A program made the translations under genes and the position numbers. The notes beneath the pieces are model-generated. The model had not been told where the DNA came from and ran no database searches. It was given only the letters and a program-made list of their open reading frames with translations. A DNA stretch of 64,000 nt, taken from NCBI GenBank assembly GCA_034509735.1, contig JACGWO010000006.1:14014645-14078644 (forward strand), written 5' to 3'. Shown here one piece after another: positions 55,748 to 64,000 of this stretch (its first letter is position 1; each line of letters opens with the position of its first letter). Origin of the DNA: Sesamum alatum. Lineage: Eukaryota; Streptophyta; Magnoliopsida; Lamiales; Pedaliaceae.

Positions 55748-57503
55748 CTAAAAATGACCTCCAGTGCCACAATGTGGTCGTCGTCTATTTCGACGAGGCT
55801 GATCATCTTGTCTTTGGGACTCTTCAGGTGTGCTTAATTCTTGAAAAGGCACTGGAGATATTCCGTAATGACGTCGTACCTCTGGAGTAAGTTGATGTGC
55901 AAAATCTAAACCATAATCAATAGACGAAGGACCAGGCACATTCGGAAGCGTGTATTTAGAAGGACCGGGTTCTGGATATGATGTCGAGGGACCGGCTTGT
56001 GGATATGATGACGAAGGACCGGCTTGTGGATATGATGTAGAAGGACCTGCCTCATCAGTTGCATGCACGTAGGCTCCTCCTCCAACAGCAGAATACCCGT
56101 AGTGCTTTCAAGTCATTCCACTGAGCAACATAATCTCAATAGAACCATGCCCAATCCGTGTCCTGGCGTCCCCGTCGATCGAATGTGTGTAAGCGTCTTT
56201 CACTTACTAAGGGGTTCGGGGGAATGTCCTGGACCATTTCAAACTGACGGAGCACCCCTTCTGGGTGATGCATCTCCACAATAGCGTAATGTATCAATGG
56301 GCATGTTATGTTCCATGGCGTGCGAAAAGCATACCAAGGTATATCACTGACTTCCTGTATATTCCCCTTATATGGTGACCAGACAAACTGCATCATTAAA
56401 ACCACTTCTTTAACATACTTATAATCTATATTCAAGATCAATACTAATAATGCCCATAATGATTAATATCTCATTTTCTTGCATCCGATCAAATATATCC
56501 CGAATGATACGCAACGCATTGTGTGCCGTATGCGTCCGGGACAAGTGACATGACCACCTAAAAAAATGGACAAATACAAAGCATTTAGACAAAATTTTCA
56601 AGTTATACGATTACATATACGTAAAATGACAGTATACCTTACGGCAAGAGGAGGCATCGGTAGAACGTTTTCATCATCAATTATTTGAGGGCGTATATCT
56701 AATTATGTACTAGACCGAATTGGCGCTATAGTGGTAATATGAGCCCAGGCCCATATTTGGACAACTGCATAGCCCCACCTATATTAGCTTTGCCTTTTTG
56801 CGATGCTGTACACAACTCCCTGTACATATATGCCAACACCGTTTGTACCCCAACTTGAGGTACTACCTTTATGGATGTCCTCCATATGTGGCAAATACAA
56901 TAACGACACCGAGTTACCATTAGGATCGGGAAAGAACATACCACCAACGAGACACAGAGCACATACTCGTGTCTCTTGCAGCACTTCCTCCAAAGGGCTA
57001 TCATCATCACACGTGTTGGCAATCAACCAGTTATGCAAGACTGGTAGATTTAGCCGGGAGCCCTTAAATGCATCAGCCGCCAGAATAAATCCTAACATCT
57101 TGGCGCATATTGTTGCCATTCTGCAGTACTTCGTCGTGTATCTACTCCTGTGATTAGAGGCCCCTCAATCGGAAGGTCCATAAAATGGCAATATCCTGTA
57201 GTGTAACAGTCAAACCTCACCAACGGGAAAATGGAAAGTATGGGTCTCGGGTCTCTATCTTTCCACTAACGCGGTGATAAAGTGTTGGTCAATCTCAATA
57301 TGACCATAGCGTATAACACCTAATAAACCTATATTTTTTAATACTTGTAATACTCGAATATGACGTGGGACCAGTTGGAGAACCCAAAAAAATGAAATAT
57401 CACCACGCCTTACATTTAAAATGTTGTCCGGCTCTCTGCACACATCTTCAGAACGATGTTTACTCTACAGCACACTACTATCGCGTGGACCCAAATGTGC
57501 CAT
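55748..57503 (-). pseudogene. TE-type plant-mobile-domain (MAIN/MAIL-like) pseudogene
   Basis: Reading leftwards from ATG 57,501-57,503: MAHLGPRDSSVL*SKHRSED, GVIRYGHIEIDQHFITALVERW, a frame-shifted TVTLQDIAILW, then CALCLVGGMFFPDPNGNSVSL, YMYRELCTASQKGK..IGG, PIRSST and LPPLAVR. After a GT-AG intron (56,637-56,558) it continues HTAHNALRIIRDIFDRMQENE and then FVWSPYKG, WNITCPLIHYAIVEMHHPEGVLRQF and DWAWFY. This is the full order of PMD motifs. The C-terminal tail has three AGPS.SYPQ repeats. Several frameshifts, early stops and a missing donor at about 56,485 show it is inactive. It converges on the MuDR remnant, which fits a PMD gene carried by the same transposon. Confidence 0.8.
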
Positions 57504-57889
57504 ATTATATTTGGAATAATTTTTCAAAATAATGGTTAAAAATGAGAGGAGTGAAAAATATGGAAGTATTTTGGGTGAAGTGTTGATGAAAAATTTGAGG
57601 TAAAATTGTTGAAGGAGTTTGGGGAGGGGAAGATATGATTGTGGTTGATGAGGTTTCTAAAGTGTTGGGGGATGCTCGGATGGGTTTTAAAAATTGAGAG
57701 GGGGGGGGGGGGTTTAAAGTGTTTCTCGGGTGGGGATAAAATGGGACGCAGATGTTGCGTGCCATCTAACTGCCCCGGCTTCAGCAGGCACATAAGCCGG
57801 GGTCAATTACCCCGGGTTTTGTGCAGGCATGGAAGTCGGGGTCGTTGACCCCGGCTTCCCCTTTTTCTGATTACAAGGGCCGAAGCCGG

Positions 57890-57892
<3 letters not shown>
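57504..57892. other. GC-palindrome-rich DNA upstream of the PMD pseudogene
   Basis: Contains hairpins CCCCGGCTT/AAGCCGGGG (57,773-57,781 with 57,794-57,802) and GGAAGTCGGGGTC/GACCCCGGCTTCC (57,831-57,843 with 57,847-57,859), after a CT-rich region on the minus strand. It could be the promoter or transposon end of the PMD-bearing element. No gene is seen. Confidence 0.45.
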
Positions 57893-57972
<80 letters not shown>

Positions 57973-58087
57973 TATTATTACTATTATTATAATTATGAGT
58001 ATTATTATTATTATTATAATTATGATTATTATTATTATTATGATTATGATTATGATTATGATTATTATGGTTATTATTATGATTATG

Positions 58088-58122
<35 letters not shown>

Positions 58123-58210
58123 GATTATTATTATGATTATTATGATTATTATTATGATTATTATTATGATTATGATTATTATTATTATTATTATGATTAT
58201 TATTATTTAT
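57893..58210. repeat. (ATT)n microsatellite, about 318 bp
   Basis: Nearly pure TTA/ATT units; the right half has scattered TGA/ATG-type interruptions. The 143-codon poly-Ile ORF across it is not a gene. Confidence 0.97.
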
Positions 58211-58407
58211 TTCAAGGCTGAATATATTAAGTACGAATTTAGAAGGATGTGAATGAATGAAATGGACAATTCAACTAACAAGAAAAAAAAAAAAAAAAAG
58301 AATTGAACAACTCACACATAGAACACATTAAATATTGATGATTTGTGGGTAAAGGTAGGCAAATTTATTTATTAAATGTAAAAAAAAAAATTCAAAATTG
58401 ATGTCAT
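58211..58407. repeat. AT-rich flank with copy of a direct repeat
   Basis: CAAATTTATTTATTAAATGT and the next 30 bp (about 58,358-58,411) recur after the long inverted repeat at about 59,850-59,906, in the same orientation. Nothing else is recognised. Confidence 0.6.
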
Positions 58408-59812
58408 TTGACACCAATTTTAAAATTGAGTAAAGACGGGGTTACAAACCCGTCTTTGATGGGTGTGTCGGGCAAATCGCCTGACACACCCACTTTAATT
58501 TTTTTTTTGTTTTTTAAAGTTTTTTTTTAAATTAAGTAAGTATGAATTATTAATTAAAATTTCAAATAGTAATTAAGTTTAATTATATAATTAATATTAG
58601 TATTAATCAATTATTATTTTAAAATTTTAAATTATTATTTATAATATGTTATTTATTTTTTAAATAAATAAAATTAAGTTTTTAATAATTAATAAATATA
58701 TTTATTAATTAAATATGACTTATAATATTACATTGTGTAGAAAATAAAAAATATTATATATTAGTGATAATTATAAATTATAATAGTGACTACCAGTCTC
58801 ATATGTATGTCGTTTGTATTGGTGTTGAGGTCTTCTTTTTTTTTTCCCAATCGGTTCTGTTGGCTCATTTATTTTTTAAACTACAATTAACAACTATATT
58901 ATCTAATTTTTAATTAGTCGTAGAGGTCTTTTTGTTTTCTTAAAAATTTGATAAACGTAGTTGTTAATCAACATAGTTTAAATTTGATAATATTGTGTTG
59001 CTGCGTGGGCGCTAAGTCTTCTTACAATGCGCCATTGAAATCTCGTATCACATGCTTTAAAGAAGAAAGACTTAGCGCCCATTCTATGTTCCCCGTAAGT
59101 TAAATATTTTTACCAATTACGTGGTTAAGGTAACTTTTGTTTGTCATAATAACGTGGGATATTTTGCATATATAAATTTAAAGACTTAGCGCCATGCTAG
59201 CAACACAATATTATCAAATTTAAACTATGTTGATTAACAACTACATTTATCAAATTTTTAAAAAAACAAAAAGACCTCGACAACTAATTAAAAATTAGAT
59301 AATATAGTTGTTAATCATAGTTTAAAAAATAAATGAGCCAACAGAACCGATTGATAGAAGAAAAAAAAAAGACCTTGACACCAATACAAACGACATACAT
59401 ATGAGATTTATGGTCACTATTATAATTTATAATCATCACTAATTCATAATTTTTTTTATTTTTTACCCAATGTAATATTATAGGTCATATTTAATTAATA
59501 AATATATTTATTAATTATTAAAAACTTAATTATATTTATTTAAGAAAAATAATTAACATATTATAAATAATAATTTAAAATTTCAAAATAATAATTAATT
59601 AATATTAATATAAATTATATAATTAAACTTAACTATTATTTAAAATTTTAATTAATAACTAATACTTAATTAATTTAAAAAAAATAAAAAAATAAAAAAA
59701 ATATAAAGTGGAGTGTGTCAGGCGATTTGCACACACCCATGAAAGACGGGGTTACAAAAGACGGGGTTTGTAACCCCGTCTTTGCCAAATTTCAAAATTG
59801 GTATCAATCTTA
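58408..59812. mobile_element. Long inverted repeat (fold-back element, about 1.4 kb)
   Basis: The left arm (about 58,408-59,007) is the inverse of the right arm (about 59,185-59,812), around a spacer of about 180 bp. Arm landmarks are AAAGACGGGGTTACAAA, ATCGCCTGACACAC, GAGCCAACAGAACCGATTG and CAACACAATATTATCAAA. The outermost GACGGG...CCCGTC segment is itself a hairpin, with an extra copy on the right. The spacer and its edges repeat AAGACTTAGCGCC three times. Such long arms suggest a Mutator-like or fold-back element. A transcript would form a hairpin of about 600 bp. Confidence 0.8.
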
Positions 59813-60232
59813 ATCTGTGAACCATATGACGTTGTATGTGTATCTTTATGGCAAATTTATTTAATAAATGTAAAATAAAAATAAAAATTTCAAAATTGGT
59901 GTCATATTAAGATTTTCAATTTATATCTTTACTCTATCTAATATATACACTACACTATATGCATAGAAATGTTTTCACATTTGTTATTCAGTGAAAAACT
60001 TTATACACATATAAAATAGAAGATAAATAAAATCTAAAATAAAAAATCCAATTCAATGCGTATACGGCTCCTTTCTTTGCACCATTTAAAAGATAAAAAG
60101 AAGGTCAGCCTTAAGTACCTTAAATATTGTTGTTGTGTCTTTCAAAGTAGGTTATGCTTCTGACCTTATATTGGCTGCACCGACGTTGAAACAGACTGAA
60201 ATGATGAGGCAGTTTGGATGAATTTATATATA
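59813..60232. other. Unassigned AT-rich interval
   Basis: Contains the second copy of the direct repeat (about 59,850-59,906). No gene, RNA or element end is otherwise seen. Confidence 0.5.
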
Positions 60233-60760
60233 TACTAGTCCACATGGTACGCCGTTCCTGTGTAAATATAATAAATAATATTTTATATTTTAAATTATAT
60301 TATAAATAAGAAAAAAAATATATAAACCAACACATAATATTAAAAGATAAATAAATAAATAAAAGAAATCAACTTAGGGGTACTATTGACATAACAAAAG
60401 AATTGGTGTTAGGGTGTAAGTAACTACTCTTTATATGTAAAAATGGGATTTTTTTTATATTAGTACTAGCCGTTGTGGCACGTTTTCCTGCATGCATATA
60501 ATAAATAATTTCTTATGCTTTAAAATATATTATAAATAAGATTAAAATATATAAACTAACACATCACATTAAAAAAAAAAAACAAACAAAGAAAAAAGTA
60601 ATTTATCAATTAATATAAAATTTGGAAAGTTGAATAAAGTAGTTATCATATCAGTTAAGGGTTATTTTTGACATTACAAAAAATTAGTGCGGCGGTGTCA
60701 TTAACCGTCATTAGCGAATAAAAAAGGGGTTTCTTTATATATAATAGTATATATATGTGT
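60233..60760. repeat. Two tandem copies of an AT-rich repeat (about 230-300 bp)
   Basis: Copy 1 (60,233-60,462) starts TACTAGTCCACATGGTACGCC. Copy 2 (60,463-60,760) starts TACTAGCCGTTGTGGCACG. Both continue with ATAATAAATAAT, TATATTATAAATAAG and a TATTTTTGACATTACA-type stretch. They have drifted substantially. They resemble short non-autonomous elements with TACTAG starts, and class is not assigned. Confidence 0.65.
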
Positions 60761-60892
60761 GTATATTGAATATTTTATAAAATATTTAAGAGTTAATAAA
60801 ATAAGTAAATTATTTGGTACCTGATAAATGTCTATTTGTTACATAATTATTTAAAAAAATGTCTCTCTCTTTTTTTTAGTGTTAAATACTCC

Positions 60893-61190
60893 TAAACATG
60901 TGATATTTAGTACTTCCACCCATTTTGAGAAGTAATCCACCACAACAACATAGTACTCTTGGTGTCCTACTGTGAAAGGAAGTTTCCCCACTATATCTAT
61001 TCCCCACTGGTTGGAAGGGCCAGGACCTTGCAAGGGTTGCATAAATGCAGCCAGGACATAGGTGGCATTGGCATTTTCTTGGCATCTGTTGCATTTCTTT
61101 ACCAAACTCTTAGCATCCTTTCGCATTGTATAGAAATATGTATATTTCAGGGCATTGCTTGCCAATGTATTTCCTCCGGAGTGGTTTCCT
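60893..61190 (-). pseudogene. Ty3/gypsy integrase fragment
   Basis: On the minus strand from about 61,187: YTMRKDAKSLVKKCNRCQEN, QWGIDIVGKLPFTVGHQEYY and VDYFSKWVEVLNIT. These are the zinc-binding CxxC and the first catalytic Asp (GIDIVG) of a plant gypsy integrase. The domain is cut on both sides. It abuts copia RT of the opposite strand at about 61,190, so one element was broken into or recombined with the other. Confidence 0.85.
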
Positions 61191-62535
61191 GCCTGGGGTC
61201 GATTTTGAGAAAACCTATTCGCCAATAGTCATGGCTAATTCCATTCGGATCATGATCGCCATAGTTGCATGGTATGACTATGAAATATGGTAGATGGACG
61301 TGAAAATGGCTTTCCTTAACGGCTTCTTTGAGGAAGAGATCTAGATGGATCAGCCGGAGGGATTCACTGCCGTTGGAGAAGAGCAGAAGTTCTTCCATCT
61401 CCAAAAGTCCATCTATATAGCCTTAAACAAGCATCCCTAAGTTGGAATTTTTATTTTGATAAAGTCATACGGGGATATGATTTCATCAAGAACGATTGTG
61501 CCCCTTGTATATACAAGAAGGTCAGTGGGAGCTCAGTAGTGTTCCTAGTACTTTATGTGGACGACATCCTACTCATTGAGAATGATGTCAGAATGTTAGG
61601 TAACACAAAAACATGGTTGTCTACTCAATCCTTCATGAAGGATTTGAGTGAAGCTTCCGACATCCTAGGCATCAAGGTCTTTAGGGATAGATCTAGACGG
61701 ATGTTAGGAATGACCCAAAACTCAATGTGTTGAGAAAGTCTTGAAAAGATTCAAGATGGATAACTCCAAATAAGGTTTTCTTTCCATGAGGCATCCGGTC
61801 AAGTTATCCAAGAAGTAGTCTCTGAAGACTGATGAGGAGCTTGAAAGGATGAATGGCATCCCCTATGCCTCTGCCATAGGCAACATCTAATACGTCGTAC
61901 ACTACATTAGGCCTGACATCACCTACGCTTTAAGTGTAACCGGTAGATATCAGGCCTACGTAGGTGAGGCGTACTGGACTGCTGTAAACACCATTCTTAA
62001 GTACCTGAGAAGGACTAAAGATATGTTCTTGGTCTATGGCGGTGGAGAGTTAACACTGGAAAGTTTCAGTAATGCTAGCTCTCAGTCGGGCGATGATGAT
62101 GCCAAGTCTCAGTCAGGATTTGTGTTCAGGCTTAATGGTTGGGTGGTGGCTTGGAAGAGTTCCAAGCAAGATATCACAGCCGATTCCACCTCTGAAGCTG
62201 AATACAGAGCAGTTGTGGAAGCTGCCAAGGAAGCAGTTTGGATGAAAAACTACATCCAAGAGTTGGGCGGGGTGCCTACCATTGCCGAGCTAGTGGTTAT
62301 CTTCTGTGATAACAATGGGGCCATAGCGTAAGCGAAGGAACCGAGATCCCATCACCAATCCAAGCACATCCTTAGACGCTACCACCTTCTAAGAGAGATG
62401 GTAGGAAGAGGTGACGTTCGGATAGATCGAGTCAGCTTAGTAGAAAATACAATAAATCCATTGACTAAGTCCATGTCACAGATCGCTCATGCTCAGCATC
62501 TTGAGAAAATGGGATTAAGGCATATGAGTGATTGA
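61191..62535 (+). pseudogene. Copia RT-RNaseH remnant, RE7
   Basis: Begins inside RT (VDFEKTYSPIVMANSIRI), MDVKMAFLNGFFEEEI, frameshifts, then VLYVDDILLIEND with YVDD intact (61,539-61,600). RNaseH is open from 62,023 to 62,328: FSNASSQSGDDD, where the first catalytic Asp position (SDAS in RE3) is SNAS, and then FCDNNGAIA. Many stops include one in GAIA*AKEP. It ends just before the polypurine tract at 62,541. It could be the far end of RE6. Confidence 0.9.
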
Positions 62536-62540
62536 CTTTA

Positions 62541-62555
62541 GGTCAAATGGGAGAT
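62541..62555 (+). other. Polypurine tract, RE7
   Basis: GGTCAAATGGGAGAT directly precedes the LTR, whose start is changed from TGTTAG to TATTAG. Confidence 0.82.
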
Positions 62556-64000
62556 TATTAGAATAGGTGACCGTGAAGCCAATCTTTATGGGCTTATGTA
62601 ACCAGTTTTTGACAATAATGGTGTAATATGATATTCAAAATAAAAGTGATGTTCGGTTCCTGGCATGTTATACTTTATTTTATTCACTTATATTACTGTT
62701 CATTACACAAACAAAGCCCACAGGCCGGGTATGTAAATCTAGGAGGCTGGACTGCACATAGGTTGGCAGTCATGAAGCCAGCCTCTGTGGATCGGTCTAA
62801 AACCCTCCAAGTCAATGACCTCGAGATTGGGTATTGAGGGTCCGAGTAAGACTTGCACTAAGGACGCAGTCGTGTTTTATCGACAAATGATGATGGTTGT
62901 CCATGCAATATTAGTGGGTTGGTCAACTTAGGGTCGACTGACTGAGGTGACTTGTGAGAAACGTCATATGGAAGCCTTAAGTGGCTTGGTCAATATGACT
63001 GGCATTCCCGGCTCAGACAGTACGAGATTAGTCCTCGGACTTGAGGAACCACGGCAGTCACATGAACACCATGCATGTGTCTTAGGTTTGATGAAAGGCT
63101 ACCATGTCGAAAGACTTAATTGCTATAAGCCCTATCTAGTGCAATCAGAATGTGCAGTGAGGACGGTTCGTTCCAAGATAGAACTCGACTCATGTCAATG
63201 TTTGATAGTAGTGTCTCATGTACACTCTGAGGCTCGTTCCAGATAGAATCTATGGCTATAGTGACTGAACAGTGGGATGGGATCCCAGTGACGTTTTAGT
63301 GGGTGAACGAGTAGTTGCTTAAGTCAAGGATGGGGGCCGACGTCCAAATTTCATACCCTAGACTATAGCTATGAGATGGTAGACGGAAGGACTGTACTTG
63401 TATGCATTCGTGAGCCTAAATGTTTACGTCATATTTTCACGTAGTCTCTAGTGCCATGGATTGTTGCCAGACGACCACCAATGGTGACGGGCAATTTTCG
63501 GTTATGACATAATCCGGGATTGCTCAAATCTAGTTGAAGGTGAACCTAAAGAGTCACACACAATTCACTGGAAGTAAAGGAATTAATTTGGAATTAATTC
63601 CAGGAGATGAAACAATTTAATTGGATTAAATTGATCCCCTTTTGGAGTGACAAGCTACTGTGGATTAATTAGATTAATGGGGCTTGATTCATAAGTTGAA
63701 TTTATGAAATTAGAGGATGGGCTTTCCCTTTTTTTAATTAGATTAAAAGGTAAAAATTATTAATTTGGGCTCAAGTATTAATTTGATTTAATATATAAAA
63801 CCCATTGAACCTTGGGCCATTTAAATTAGATTTAATAGGTCCATTTCATAAAGCCCATCAAGAATGGATGGATGAGATTCAATTTAGGGTATATTGAGAT
63901 GGATGACTAGGATGAAGTTGGACTAGGTCGATTCCTAAGTTGACTAGGATTGACTAGGTCAAAGTCCTAAGTTGATTAGGGTGTGTCTATTTAGAAGAGG
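62556..64000 (+). repeat. 3' LTR of RE7 (runs off the window)
   Basis: U3 begins TATTAGAATAGGTGACC. It is clearly related to RE6's 5' LTR (shared TCTGTGGATC.GTCT, GGGTCGACTGACTGAGGTGACTTGTG-type order) but with many differences. The hairpin block at about 63,455-63,487 has changes in both arms. The last 0.5 kb contains the TTGACTAGG repeats also seen at about 52,735 in RE6. Confidence 0.85.

Noticed and set aside
57821..58252. 143-codon poly-isoleucine ORF
   Set aside because: Translation of an ATT microsatellite.

Overview
The window is nuclear DNA from a flowering plant, most likely a eudicot with a repeat-rich genome. The evidence is Ty1/copia pol genes in the order GAG-PR-IN-RT-RNaseH, primer-binding sites matching plant initiator tRNA-Met, plant-mobile-domain (PMD) and MuDR-type transposase remnants, hAT- and Mutator-like MITEs, and pieces of plastid DNA. 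I see one credible host gene, a small single-pass membrane protein at about 32.6-34.85 kb (minus). Nearly everything else is transposable-element sequence, most of it one related set of copia elements with 2.0-2.2 kb LTRs that begin TGTTAGAATAGGTGACC and end in TTCA. I call these RE1-RE7.

Layout. 1-4,099: 5' half of RE1 (minus; gag remnant, leader, PBS, 5' LTR), inserted in the 3' LTR of RE2. 4,100-12,622: RE2 (minus), a decayed copy whose leader carries a 1.33-kb hAT-type element at 8,535-9,862. 12,623-13,528: non-LTR sequence with a PMD gene fragment. 13,529-21,692: RE3 (minus), the best-preserved copy, whose pol is broken only by one frameshift and three stops. At about 21,695 RE3's 5' LTR is cut and joined head-to-head to RE4 (plus; to 28,874), whose RT is split by a solo LTR at 23,576-25,805. 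28,875-32,200: AT-rich DNA with a plastid ndhC fragment and four Mutator-type MITEs, one nested in another. 32,200-34,880: the host gene, with a plastid trnL-CAA-like relic in its long 5'-UTR intron. 35.0-36.25 kb: likely Ty3/gypsy LTR and gag start that runs into a 27/39-bp minisatellite. 36.25-46.42 kb: LTR fragments plus three solo LTRs nested in one another, each with a perfect 5-bp target duplication. 46.4-51.4 kb: RE5 (plus), decayed, sharing internal pol lesions with RE2. 51,425-54.17 kb: RE6 5' LTR, PBS and GC-rich leader. 54.4-57.9 kb: an internally deleted MuDR-type element with a PMD pseudogene on the opposite strand. 57.9-60.8 kb: ATT microsatellite, a 1.4-kb long inverted repeat and a tandem repeat. 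60.9-64 kb: gypsy integrase fragment, then copia RT/RNaseH and 3' LTR (RE7, possibly the far end of RE6).

No copia copy here can make a full set of active proteins. The sequence is mainly a record of order of events: which element entered which, shown by target-site duplications and interrupted reading frames. Non-coding motifs conserved between copies (a paired near-palindrome in the leader, a hairpin block in U3, a GC-rich segment after the PBS) are the best candidates for undescribed function. All divergence and homology statements are by eye, and no database search was possible.
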